In this document: positions 19,583 to 28,855 of the stretch, in pieces
Layout of the letters: each line of letters starts with the position of its first letter
How positions within the stretch are numbered: position 1 is the first letter of the stretch
Assembly: GCA_904420565.1 (NCBI GenBank)
Contig: CAJFVV010000024.1
Location: forward strand, 27,111 to 91,110
DNA: 64,000 bases
Reading direction: 5' to 3'
From: Candidatus Pseudoscillospira faecavium
GTDB lineage: Bacteria; Bacillota; Clostridia; Oscillospirales; Oscillospiraceae
Program-made: the position numbers and the translations under genes
Notes under the pieces: generated by a model
Seen by the model: only the letters and a program-made list of their open reading frames with translations
Told to the model about the DNA's origin: nothing
Databases searched by the model: none

Positions 19583-20536
19583 ATGGCACTTGTTTCATCC
19601 AGAGAAATGTTCGAAAAAGCATATCAGGGCGGATATGCCATCGGCGCTTTTAATGTGAACAATATGGAAATTGTCCAAGGTATTACAGAGGCGGCACAGG
19701 AAGTAGATGCTCCGCTGATTCTTCAGGTTTCAAAAGGAGCCCGTGCCTATGCCAATCACACATATCTGATGAAGCTGGTAGAAGCTGCCATCATCGAAAC
19801 TGGCTTGCCGATATGTCTGCATCTTGATCATGGTGATACATTTGAACTTTGTAAGAGCTGCATTGACGGTGGTTTTACGTCGGTTATGATTGATGCTTCA
19901 TCCAAGCCTTTTGAAGAGAATATTGCATTGACGAAAAAAGTGGTAGAATATGCGCACGATCACGATGTGGTGGTAGAAGCAGAATTGGGTGCATTGGCCG
20001 GTATTGAAGATGATGTCAATGTTTCTGCAGAGAATTCCCACTATACACGCCCTGAGGAAGTAGAGGAATTTGTCTCCAGAACAGGCTGCGATTCGCTGGC
20101 GATTGCTATCGGAACTTCCCACGGCGCTTATAAATTCAAACCCGGGACAAAGCCGCAGCTTCGTTTTGATATTCTGCACGAAGTTGAAAAGAATCTTCCG
20201 AATTTCCCGATTGTGCTCCACGGTTCATCCTCAGTCCCCCAGGAATATGTCAAGATGATCAATGAAAACGGCGGCGCAATGCCCGGAGCCATCGGGGTGC
20301 CGGAGGATCAGCTCAGAGAAGCGGCCCGCAGTGCTGTCTGTAAAATCAATATTGATTCTGACCTGCGCTTGGCCATGACGGGAACCATCCGTAAATTCTT
20401 TACGGAGCATCCTGACAAATTTGATCCGCGTGAGTATTTGAAGCCGGCACGTGCCAATATTCATGAGTTGGTTAAACATAAACTGGTGGATGTACTGGGC
20501 TGCGCTGGTCACGCTCATGAGCTGTCCAACAAATAA
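19583..20536 (+). CDS. fba: Class II fructose-1,6-bisphosphate aldolase
   Basis: 'AFNVNNMEIVQGI', 'HLDHGDTFE', 'VVEAELGALAGIED', 'VLHGSSSVP'. Confidence 0.95.
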   Translation: MALVSSREMFEKAYQGGYAIGAFNVNNMEIVQGITEAAQEVDAPLILQVSKGARAYANHTYLMKLVEAAIIETGLPICLHLDHGDTFELCKSCIDGGFTSVMIDASSKPFEENIALTKKVVEYAHDHDVVVEAELGALAGIEDDVNVSAENSHYTRPEEVEEFVSRTGCDSLAIAIGTSHGAYKFKPGTKPQLRFDILHEVEKNLPNFPIVLHGSSSVPQEYVKMINENGGAMPGAIGVPEDQLREAARSAVCKINIDSDLRLAMTGTIRKFFTEHPDKFDPREYLKPARANIHELVKHKLVDVLGCAGHAHELSNK

Positions 20537-20557
20537 TTTGCATAATAAAAGCATGGC

Positions 20558-20594
20558 AAACTGGCTCTGAATTTTCATTCAGAGCCAGTTTTAT
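20558..20594 (+). terminator. Intrinsic terminator after fba
   Basis: AAACTGGCTCTGA...TCAGAGCCAGTTTT. Confidence 0.85.
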
Positions 20595-20675
20595 GCATAT
20601 GGATATACTATTCGACGCAATTCACCCTTTTTGTTATATGGGCATAGGATAGAGAACAGGGAAGGAGGAATGCGT

Positions 20676-21176
20676 TTGACATTTTATCCATATGATCGGG
20701 AGGCAGCTGTAGCCTATGCACACCGCTGGGCTTTTGCACGCAACCCACGTTTTTATGATTATGAACTTCTTGGCGGTGATTGCACAAACTTTGCATCACA
20801 ATGCATTTATGCCGGAACAGGTATCATGAATTTTTTACCGATATTTGGCTGGTATTATATCGACGCAAATGAGAAATCCCCATCTTGGACGGGCGTTCCA
20901 TATTTGTTCGATTTTTTAACAAGAAGCGAAAAGTCCGTTGGACCGGTGGGCGAAGATGTGCAGATCACGCAACTCGAACCAGGTGATATCTTGCAGCTAT
21001 CGTTTGACGGCATTCAATATAAACATACACCCGTTGTGGTTGCTGTGCGTGCACCGATTACACCGGCAACTGTTTGGGTTGCAGCGCATAGTGACGATGC
21101 AGATTATCGACCATTGAACACCTATCAATATCGTTCTATCCGATATATTCATATTCCTGGGTTCTACAACACATAA
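20676..21176 (+). CDS. Putative amidase-domain protein (amidase_6-like)
   Basis: 'AVAYAHRWAFARNPRFYDYELLGGDCTNFASQCIYAG' matches the Clostridia amidase-domain signature. TTG at 20676 sits 7-8 nt after GGAGG; the ATG at 20670 abuts the SD. Confidence 0.75.
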   Translation: MTFYPYDREAAVAYAHRWAFARNPRFYDYELLGGDCTNFASQCIYAGTGIMNFLPIFGWYYIDANEKSPSWTGVPYLFDFLTRSEKSVGPVGEDVQITQLEPGDILQLSFDGIQYKHTPVVVAVRAPITPATVWVAAHSDDADYRPLNTYQYRSIRYIHIPGFYNT

Positions 21177-21302
21177 TGAGTAATTCAAAAAACGCGGTTG
21201 GATGAAAAGTCTTTCCGCGTTTTTTCAATCTTTTTTTCTAATATAGCAGGAACGCTGCATATGGGAGTAGGGTTCATATCCCTGAATTCAGATGCGGACG
21301 GC

Positions 21303-21331
21303 TTGACAATGCTTTATATTTATGATATCTT
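21303..21331 (+). promoter_or_regulatory. Candidate sigma-A promoter of recombinase gene
   Basis: TTGACA - 17 nt - TATCTT. Confidence 0.65.
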
Positions 21332-21365
21332 TAACTCGGTTAAATTAATATTTAACCGAGTTAAA
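21330..21365. promoter_or_regulatory. Tandem 15-bp palindromic operator (16-bp arms, 4-nt centre), MarR-like
   Basis: TTTAACTCGGTTAAAT-taat-ATTTAACCGAGTTAAA. Each arm is itself TTTAAC-N3-GTTAAA; centres are 21 bp apart. Confidence 0.75.
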
Positions 21366-21401
21366 TGCGGAATTTTTTGCTTAAAAGGGGTTGAATATAC
21401 T

Positions 21402-22403
21402 ATGACCACCGATTACCGCTTAGAAGCGCCCGAACTTGTGCGTGACTTTTTGCAATACCATGAAACGATTCTCAACCATTCTGTGCGCACTGTGGATAGT
21501 TACTATATTGATTTGCGTCTGTTTTTGCGTTATATCAAATGGAATCACGAATTGGTTCCTGCGGATACTCCATTTGAAGAGATTTCCATTCGAGATGTGG
21601 ACCGCGCTTTTTTAAGTGCCATTAAAAAAGCAGATATCTATAATTTTTTGTCCTGGCTCGCCAGAGACCGGAAAGGAAAAAAACAGATGGGTATTGTCGT
21701 ATCTGCCCGGGCGCGCAAGCTTGTTGCAATTCGATCTTTTTTCAATTATTTAGTATTGAAGCGCAATCTTCTTGAGCAGAATCCAGCCGCAGATATCGAT
21801 GCTCCGCGCATGCGAAAATCATTGCCCATTTATTTGACAGAAAGCAATGCGGTAAAACTTTTGGATGCTGTGCAGGGACCCTATGCAGAACGGGATTTTT
21901 GCATGCTCCTTCTGCTGCTCAGCTGCGGCATGCGTGTTTCTGAACTGGCAGGTTTAAATTTGAAGGATATTACCAGCGATACTGTCCGGGTACTCGGCAA
22001 AGGCAATAAGGAACGTATTTTATACTTGAATCCTGCCTGTCAGGCGGCACTGCGCGATTATTTGGCCGTTCGGGATGGTGCCCATGTCCATCCGAAAGAT
22101 AAAGATGCACTGTTTTTATCACGGAATCATCGCCGCATCAGCGTAGACAGTATTCAAAATCTGGTCAAGAAAACGGCAGCAGCGGCTGGACTGGATGCAG
22201 AACGATATTCTCCTCATAAATTGCGCCACACGGCGGCAACGCTGATGCTGCAAAATGGTGTGGATGTACGCACATTACAGGAAGTCCTTGGACATGAAAG
22301 CTTAAATACAACACAGATTTATACTCATATTGACAACGAAGGGCTCCGTACAGCCGCACGGGCCAATCCTATTGGACACTATAAGAAAAAGACGGAAGCC
22401 TAA
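21402..22403 (+). CDS. Tyrosine recombinase, XerC/XerD-like
   Basis: R-HxxR-H/Y motifs: 'SCGMRVSELAGL', 'HKLRHTAATLM', 'LGHESLNTTQIYTHI'. ATG at 21402 preferred over 21198. Confidence 0.9.
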   Translation: MTTDYRLEAPELVRDFLQYHETILNHSVRTVDSYYIDLRLFLRYIKWNHELVPADTPFEEISIRDVDRAFLSAIKKADIYNFLSWLARDRKGKKQMGIVVSARARKLVAIRSFFNYLVLKRNLLEQNPAADIDAPRMRKSLPIYLTESNAVKLLDAVQGPYAERDFCMLLLLLSCGMRVSELAGLNLKDITSDTVRVLGKGNKERILYLNPACQAALRDYLAVRDGAHVHPKDKDALFLSRNHRRISVDSIQNLVKKTAAAAGLDAERYSPHKLRHTAATLMLQNGVDVRTLQEVLGHESLNTTQIYTHIDNEGLRTAARANPIGHYKKKTEA

Positions 22404-22439
22404 TCAAACGCGCAGCCAATGGCTGCGCGTTTGATTATT
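22402..22439. terminator. Bidirectional terminator between recombinase and radA
   Basis: AATCAAACGCGCAGCC-aat-GGCTGCGCGTTTGATT. Confidence 0.85.
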
Positions 22440-23814
22440 TTCCGAGCACTGTTTGCAGGGCTTGGCCAACATTTTTTACACGAATCAGCTGCATTTCCTG
22501 CATACCAACCAATTTGTCTGTTTTTTGATATGGAACCACACATTGATGAAAGCCCAAACGCTGTACTTCCGATAAACGCTGCCCGATATTCTGCACGCTG
22601 CGCAGTTCCCCGGTCAATCCGACCTCACCAATGGCGGCCAGGTTGCTGCGGACTGGAACATCCAAATAGCTGGATGCCAGCGCGATGAGAATGGCAAGAT
22701 CAGCCGAGGGCTCGTCCAAAGTTAAACCACCAATAACATTCAAATAAACATCACAGTTGGAAATTTTCAATCCTCCGCGTTTTTCGAGAACCGCCATCAG
22801 CATGGCACTGCGATTATAATCCAAGCCGTTGCTCGTGCGGCGCGGGTTGGCATACACCGTCGGGGCAATCAACGCCTGAATTTCGGCCAAAATCGGTCGC
22901 GCGCCCTCCATAGCGCAAGTCACGCAAGTTCCAGGCGCGTCATCCGGCCGCCCGGAAAGCAATGTTTCGGATGGATTCGGCACTTCAGCCAGCCCTTGCT
23001 CCGCCATTTCAAAAACACCGATTTCATTGGTTGCGCCAAACCGGTTTTTTGCTGCCCGCAAAATACGGTAACTCATATGCTGGTCCCCTTCAAAATACAG
23101 CACACAGTCTACCATATGCTCCAAAACCTTTGGGCCGGCAATGGATCCCTCTTTATTGACGTGTCCGATGACAAAAACAGTGATCCCCTCCCCTTTTGCC
23201 AGCTGCATCAGCGCCATAGTGCATTCTTTCACTTGACCAATACTGCCTGGCGGGGTATCCAGCGCATCGCTGAACATGGTTTGGATCGAATCAATAATCA
23301 GAATATTCGGTTTAAGTGTATGAACCGCTTCTATGATATCAGATAAGTTGGTTTCTGAAAGTACATATAAGTTCGGAGTGCACACATTGAGTCGCTCTGC
23401 CCGCATTTTTAATTGATGTTCTGATTCTTCACCGGAAACATACAAAACATCACCTGTATGACATAATTGGGCGCAGATTTGCAGCATCAGTGTAGATTTT
23501 CCAATTCCAGGCGCACCGCCGACCAATACCAGAGAACCTTTAACCGCACCGCCCCCCAGCACACGGTCCAGTTCTCCCATGCCGGTAGCAAAACGCAACT
23601 CCTCTGTACTGGTCAGTTCTGTAATAGGTCTCGCTCTATGGCCAAGTCCGGAGGCAGGCATTTCTCTTCCGCGCCGCCCGGATACAGGACGGCGTTTTTC
23701 TTCTGCAGGACGTTCCACAATGGTATTCCATGCGCCGCAGGCTGTGCATTTGCCGGACCATTTCGGAAACTCATTTCCGCACTCTGTACAAAAAAATACT
23801 GTTTTGGATTTCAT
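22435..23814 (-). CDS. radA: DNA repair protein RadA
   Basis: N-terminal CxxC zinc finger 'FFCTECGNEFPKWSGKCTACGAWNT', Walker A 'GGAPGIGKSTLML', KNRFG motif. Confidence 0.96.
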   Translation of the reverse strand: MKSKTVFFCTECGNEFPKWSGKCTACGAWNTIVERPAEEKRRPVSGRRGREMPASGLGHRARPITELTSTEELRFATGMGELDRVLGGGAVKGSLVLVGGAPGIGKSTLMLQICAQLCHTGDVLYVSGEESEHQLKMRAERLNVCTPNLYVLSETNLSDIIEAVHTLKPNILIIDSIQTMFSDALDTPPGSIGQVKECTMALMQLAKGEGITVFVIGHVNKEGSIAGPKVLEHMVDCVLYFEGDQHMSYRILRAAKNRFGATNEIGVFEMAEQGLAEVPNPSETLLSGRPDDAPGTCVTCAMEGARPILAEIQALIAPTVYANPRRTSNGLDYNRSAMLMAVLEKRGGLKISNCDVYLNVIGGLTLDEPSADLAILIALASSYLDVPVRSNLAAIGEVGLTGELRSVQNIGQRLSEVQRLGFHQCVVPYQKTDKLVGMQEMQLIRVKNVGQALQTVLGK

Positions 23815-24542
23815 GATGATGCTCCATTCGTGGTTTGTAAAATTCCAGAAACAATAACGGCAGCCAACTTTGTCTGATAGTGTACATCCTGCAATAGTTG
23901 TGTTTCAGCGGCGTTGGAAAGGAAACCGCATTCAATTAAAATTGCAGGGCAATTGACATGCTGCATTAAATAAATCGAAGAATCAATTTCCTTGGCCGCT
24001 TTTTCGTTCTCAAGATTGATACTTTGGTTCAGTTGCTGCTGCGTTTGTTCTGCCAAAACTTGTGCTCCTTCGACAGCATTATAAAACACTTGTGCGCCAT
24101 GCACTGCGGGCACAGACGGCAGGAGGCTATTCTGATGAATGCTAATCAATGTGGCATGTGTGTATTCATTGACCATAGAGACCCGATTTTCCAAATCTGA
24201 GCGTTTCTTCTCACGCAGTGTTGCAGCACCATCTGTATAAACTGCATTGCCGTCACTGCGTGTCATGGCCGTATTTTTCCCTAAAAAGGAAAGCAGTTTT
24301 TCGGTTTTGACAGCGATCGACAGATTCAGGTCGCTCTCTGCAATGCCATCGCCTGATACGGCCCCACCATCTTCGCCGCCGTGTCCGGCGTCGATGATAT
24401 AATAATGCGCTTGACCTGTGGCATCTGGCGCAAAAACAGGAACTAAAGTTCGATTACATGTTATGATAATACCGCCAATGGTTAAAATAGTCAAGCATAG
24501 AACCATAAAAATGCGCTTTGCCCGCAGCACTAAAAACATCAA
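23811..24542 (-). CDS. cwlD: N-acetylmuramoyl-L-alanine amidase, CwlD-like
   Basis: Amidase_3 motifs 'IIDAGHGGEDGGAVS', 'SIHQNSL', 'PAILIECGFLSN'; N-terminal TM. Confidence 0.85.
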   Translation of the reverse strand: MMFLVLRAKRIFMVLCLTILTIGGIIITCNRTLVPVFAPDATGQAHYYIIDAGHGGEDGGAVSGDGIAESDLNLSIAVKTEKLLSFLGKNTAMTRSDGNAVYTDGAATLREKKRSDLENRVSMVNEYTHATLISIHQNSLLPSVPAVHGAQVFYNAVEGAQVLAEQTQQQLNQSINLENEKAAKEIDSSIYLMQHVNCPAILIECGFLSNAAETQLLQDVHYQTKLAAVIVSGILQTTNGASS

Positions 24543-24597
24543 ATCCCCCCCCTATTTATCCTTATGCAGAAATGGAAAAAATATGTTTTAGCAGCAC

Positions 24598-24645
24598 AAA
24601 ACCCGCGCTGTCAAAGCAAGGCAGCACGGGTCCTGTATTATGATT
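24598..24645 (-). terminator. Intrinsic terminator after cotJC
   Basis: Plus-strand ACCCGCGCTGTC...GGCAGCACGGGT; T-rich on the minus-strand side. Confidence 0.6.
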
Positions 24646-24655
24646 GACAAAAACT

Positions 24656-25252
24656 TTAATGATCGAAAGAGGGATTTACAAAATACAGGTTTTTTTGATC
24701 CATTTTCTCTTTGGCCACACGCAGTCCTTCTCCAAAGCGTTGGAAATGGACAATTTCGCGCTCACGCAGAAAACGGATTACATCGTTGACGTCTGGGTCA
24801 TCGCTTAGCCGAAGAATATTGTCATAAGTGACCCGTGCTTTCTGTTCAGCCGCCAAATCTTCCGTCAAGTCGGCAATCAAGTCCCCTTTGCATGCCATGC
24901 TGGCAGCGCTGTATGGAAATCCGGAAGCAGCCGTGGGATAAACACCGGTTGTACGGTCGACAAAATAGGTGTCAAATCCAGCGGTTTTAATTTGTTCATC
25001 GGTCAAATTTCGCGTAAGCTGATGCACAATGGTACCAATCATCTCCAGATGCCCCAGCTCTTCTGTACCAATATCGGTCAGCAGCCCCTTCAATTCAGGA
25101 TAGGGCATAGAAAAACGCTGGCTCAAATACCGAAGAGATGCACCAAGTTCACCATCCGGCCCGCCATACTGGGAAATAATCAAAGATGCCAGCCTTGGAT
25201 TGGTGTTTTTGATTTTGACCGGATATTGCAGCTTCTTTTCATACACAAACAT
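24656..25252 (-). CDS. cotJC: Spore coat protein CotJC (manganese-catalase family)
   Basis: 'MFVYEKKLQYPVKIKNTNPRLASLIISQYGGPDGELGASLRYLSQRF'. Start overlaps the CotJAB stop as TAATG. Confidence 0.93.
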   Translation of the reverse strand: MFVYEKKLQYPVKIKNTNPRLASLIISQYGGPDGELGASLRYLSQRFSMPYPELKGLLTDIGTEELGHLEMIGTIVHQLTRNLTDEQIKTAGFDTYFVDRTTGVYPTAASGFPYSAASMACKGDLIADLTEDLAAEQKARVTYDNILRLSDDPDVNDVIRFLREREIVHFQRFGEGLRVAKEKMDQKNLYFVNPSFDH

Positions 25253-25704
25253 TATGCATTGCCCCCTTCCAGATCCCAGGGCCACGGATCGTTGATCCAG
25301 GTATATTTGCCGTCTTCAGAAACATATCGTTTCGCCAATGATCCATACATTGACTCATATTTTTTTCTTCCCTCTTGGGCCAATTTGATGTAGGAGTTAA
25401 AAAGCTCCAATGCTTCACCGTCGTTGGGATGGGTATCCAAATATAAGCCCATCTCATCAATAGCGAAATCCAAGGCCATCAATTCTGCCAAAGCTGCCGG
25501 AACCGTAGGAAACCGGGACTGCATTTCTGCATGAAAAGGCAAGTGAAGCCCTGGGAACAAAGTGCCGTTTTTCAACGCTTCATTGCTGTCATAGCGCTCC
25601 GCATGCTCGCTTTGCATCGCAATAAAAGGAAATGCCATTGCTGCGCATTTGCCAGGGAGCATTCCTTCTGTTACCTGACAAGTGCCTTCAGGTTTTACAT
25701 TCAA
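25252..25704 (-). CDS. Apparent CotJA-CotJB fusion
   Basis: N-terminal half has CotJA-like '...RYDSNEALKNGTLFPGLHLPF'. C-terminal half is CotJB-like 'LMALDFAIDEMGLYLDTHPNDGEALELFNSYI...YGSL...WPWDLEGG'. One uninterrupted frame; TTG start 8 nt after AGGAGG. Confidence 0.8.
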   Translation of the reverse strand: MNVKPEGTCQVTEGMLPGKCAAMAFPFIAMQSEHAERYDSNEALKNGTLFPGLHLPFHAEMQSRFPTVPAALAELMALDFAIDEMGLYLDTHPNDGEALELFNSYIKLAQEGRKKYESMYGSLAKRYVSEDGKYTWINDPWPWDLEGGNA

Positions 25705-25794
25705 ATTCGATTCCTCCTATGACTCATATGGGGTACGATCATACCCGTATCAGTCTATGTTGAAGAAATCAGATCTGTGTCGAAAGAGGCATGC

Positions 25795-25830
25795 AAAAAG
25801 GGACTGTCTGAACAAGACAGTCCCTTCGCA
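25795..25830 (-). terminator. Intrinsic terminator after P-type ATPase
   Basis: Plus-strand AAAAAGGGACTGTCT-gaaca-AGACAGTCCCTT; U-tract on the minus strand. Confidence 0.8.
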
Positions 25831-25862
25831 AAAGCAATATCAGAATAAAGATTATGGAGTGT

Positions 25863-28505
25863 TTATTTCTTTCTATTGCGGATACTAGTGCGAATGGCTT
25901 TGATCAATTGAATTTCGACTACGTTCATTGCAGCACATCCGACTACGACACCATACAGCATCGGTGTTAACGTGGCAGTCTGGAACAAGGGCTCCAGCGG
26001 AGGAACCAGCAGAACTGCACTGAGCAGCAGCACGCCTACAAAGAAAGAAATATTCAGATAACGGTTATTAAACATCTCTTTTTTGAAGAGCACCGGATGA
26101 TCTGCTTTATTGTTAAAACCATGCATCAACCGAGACAAACACAGTGTTGCAAATGCCATTGTGCTGCCCACAGATGCTGCTCCTGCTGCCATAGCGGCAC
26201 CAGAGTTCAGACCCACATGGAATGCAACCATGGTGTTGAGTGCAATGACGGCACCTTCGATTAAAATGCCAAACAGAAAATCTTTTGTCAGGATCGGCTC
26301 GTTTTTAGGCCGCGGCTTCTCCCTCATCACTTCGCTGCTATGCGGATCCAAGCCCAGCGAAATTGCAGGAAGACTGTCTGTCAGCAAGTTAATGAACAAC
26401 AGGTGTACTGCGGCAAACGGCACAGGAAGCGCAACAATGCACGCATACAAAACGGAAATAATTGCGGCTGTATTGCCGGAAAGCAAAAACTTAATCGATT
26501 TTTTGATGTTTGCATAGACGTTTCGGCCATTTTCCACAGCTTTCACAATGGTTGCAAAGTTATCATCTGTCAATACCATGGAAGCAGCATCTTTGGCAAC
26601 TTCAGTGCCTGTAATGCCCATAGCTACACCGATATCCGCCTGTTTCAATGCTGGAGCATCATTTACACCGTCACCAGTCATGGAAACGATGTTTCCCAAA
26701 TCCTGCCATGCACGGACAATGCGGATTTTGTGCTCCGGTGATACCCGGGCATATACGGAAATCTCAGGTACAACGGCCTTGAGCTCTTCATCGCTCATAC
26801 GGTCAATTTCGCTGCCCTCTATGGCATGTGTGCCAGGCTGGAGAATTCCAATTTCCTTTGCAATGGCAGCCGCTGTCACTTTGTGGTCACCTGTAATCAT
26901 AATGGGACGAATGCCGGCTTGGATACATTTGGCAACAGCTTCTTTAGACTCCACGCGGGGAGGATCCATCATGGCAATCAGTCCAATGAATGTCAAATGC
27001 TGCTCTTCGTCATTAGAAAGCGTCCCGGACATCTCTTCCCTGCCGGATTTCTGTGCAAAAGCCAAAACACGCAGTCCGTTCTCAGAGAAATACTCATTAG
27101 CTGCTTTGATCGCTTCCACATCTTCCGGCGTAATGCGCCGCTCCCCAGCACTGGTATCAATGGTATCAATGCGATCTAAAAGCACATCCACGGCACCCTT
27201 GGTAAAGAATACCAATTTACCGCCGCAATTATTGACCGTAGACATCAGTTTGCGGTCGGAATCAAAAGGAATTTCAGCTATGCGGCAGTCATCACAGCGA
27301 ATTTTCTGCCAATCATAGCCGTGTTTTTCTGCCATTGCGATTAACGCAACTTCTGTGGGATCACCGATTTCCTTTCCTTCAGAAATGACAGCATCATTAC
27401 AAAGCACGCAGGCATTCAAAAGATTTTTGGCCACCGGCTCTTCAAAATCTGCGTCCTGGATTTCCAAAGTCTTACCATCGACATAGCATTTTTGAACTGT
27501 CATCTTATTTTGGGTCAGTGTGCCGGTTTTATCGGAGCAAATGATGGATACACTGCCAAGTCCTTCCACGGCCTGCAATTTACGAATAATTGCATTTTCC
27601 CGCACCATTTTCTGCGTGCTGAAAGCCAGAACAATTGTAACAATGGAGCTGAGCGCTTCCGGAATAGCTGCCACAGCCAGTGCCACAGCAAACAGGAATG
27701 CATCCATGATTTCGCCGCCGCGGAACACTTCCAGTCCAAAAACCAGCGCGCAAATCACAATAATTAAAATTGCCAGTTTCTTACCGAAATCATCCAGGTT
27801 TTCCTGTAGCGGTGTTTTCTTTTCGGAAGTTGTTTTCAGCAGCTGGGCAATTTTGCCGACCTCTGTGTCCATACCGATGCTGGTTACCAAAAAACTGCCG
27901 CGGCCATAGGTGACAAAACTGCCGGAATAAACCATATTTTTCCGGTCGCCCAAGGGAACTTCACCCTCAATTACCGTATCCTCTTTTTCTACATTCAAGC
28001 TTTCGCCGGTCAATGCACTTTCATTGATCTTCAAGCTGGCATTTTCCAAAATCCGACCGTCTGCACAAACAGAGTCACCGGCTTCCAAGTAAACGATATC
28101 ACCTACAGTAACTTCCCTGGAGGAAACTACCATAGTTTTGCCATCACGTAAAACCTTTGCTGTCGGCGTTGAAATCTGTTTTAGACTTTCCAGAGAATGC
28201 TCTGCTTTGATTTGCTGCACAGTACCCAAAATTGCATTCATAACGATAACAGCCAAAATAACGGCGGCACTTTCCAGATCGCCAAGGGCAATCGATACAA
28301 TGGCTGCTACAATCAGGATAATGACTAAAAAATCTTTGAACTGCTCCAGGAAAATAAGAAATACAGGCTTTTTCTTTCCTTCAATCAGTTCATTGTAACC
28401 ATACTTTTCTCTGCGAGATTCTACTTCTTGTGAAGTAAGGCCTGCCTTGGAGGATCCAACTTCCTGCAAAACAGCTTCTTTCGTTTTTTGATATACATTT
28501 TCCAT
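25863..28505 (-). CDS. P-type cation-translocating ATPase (Ca2+/Mn2+ type)
   Basis: 'CSDKTGTLTQNKMTV', 'TGESLNVEK', 'MTGDGVNDAPALKQADIGVAMG'. Preceded by a Mn2+ riboswitch. Confidence 0.92.
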   Translation of the reverse strand: MENVYQKTKEAVLQEVGSSKAGLTSQEVESRREKYGYNELIEGKKKPVFLIFLEQFKDFLVIILIVAAIVSIALGDLESAAVILAVIVMNAILGTVQQIKAEHSLESLKQISTPTAKVLRDGKTMVVSSREVTVGDIVYLEAGDSVCADGRILENASLKINESALTGESLNVEKEDTVIEGEVPLGDRKNMVYSGSFVTYGRGSFLVTSIGMDTEVGKIAQLLKTTSEKKTPLQENLDDFGKKLAILIIVICALVFGLEVFRGGEIMDAFLFAVALAVAAIPEALSSIVTIVLAFSTQKMVRENAIIRKLQAVEGLGSVSIICSDKTGTLTQNKMTVQKCYVDGKTLEIQDADFEEPVAKNLLNACVLCNDAVISEGKEIGDPTEVALIAMAEKHGYDWQKIRCDDCRIAEIPFDSDRKLMSTVNNCGGKLVFFTKGAVDVLLDRIDTIDTSAGERRITPEDVEAIKAANEYFSENGLRVLAFAQKSGREEMSGTLSNDEEQHLTFIGLIAMMDPPRVESKEAVAKCIQAGIRPIMITGDHKVTAAAIAKEIGILQPGTHAIEGSEIDRMSDEELKAVVPEISVYARVSPEHKIRIVRAWQDLGNIVSMTGDGVNDAPALKQADIGVAMGITGTEVAKDAASMVLTDDNFATIVKAVENGRNVYANIKKSIKFLLSGNTAAIISVLYACIVALPVPFAAVHLLFINLLTDSLPAISLGLDPHSSEVMREKPRPKNEPILTKDFLFGILIEGAVIALNTMVAFHVGLNSGAAMAAGAASVGSTMAFATLCLSRLMHGFNNKADHPVLFKKEMFNNRYLNISFFVGVLLLSAVLLVPPLEPLFQTATLTPMLYGVVVGCAAMNVVEIQLIKAIRTSIRNRKK

Positions 28506-28566
28506 ACGCACATCAACTCCCTGCTATAGTTTTTACGTTCTTGGGCGCAACTATCAGGATTTGCGC

Positions 28567-28614
28567 AAAAATAAAGCGATCCCTTCGTTGCAACTTGCAA
28601 CAAAAGTCTCGCTT
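28567..28614 (-). terminator. Riboswitch expression-platform terminator
   Basis: Minus strand AAGCGAgacttttGTTGCAagtTGCAACgaagggaTCGCTTtaTTTTT. The 5' side reuses the aptamer P1 3' strand. Confidence 0.7.
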
Positions 28615-28700
28615 CTTACTTGTGCTCCGGACACATCAGTCGACGTAATCGGGATGACGAAACACAAACACCTCTTAAAAGATGTGAACTACTCCCTTTT
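28601..28700 (-). ncRNA. yybP-ykoY (Mn2+) riboswitch aptamer
   Basis: Minus strand: AAAAGGGAGTAG... (conserved 5' element), CGTCATCCCG..., GTCCGGAGCAC, closing P1 strand GCGAGACTTTTG. Upstream of P-type ATPase. Confidence 0.85.
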
Positions 28701-28855
28701 GATTGGTACATAATATACCAAGCTTTCCCAAAAAAGTCAATGCTTATTTTGTAATAACATTGCATCAAGGTATCAAATTATTTTGGGGAAGACATATACA
28801 AAAAGCGCGATTTTGTCTGCCATTGCAACAAAACAAAACCGCGCATGCACCCCTC

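Noticed and set aside
21198-22403. Integrated mobile element around the tyrosine recombinase
   Set aside because: No excisionase, phage or conjugation genes, no att-like repeats, no tRNA; neighbours are housekeeping genes.
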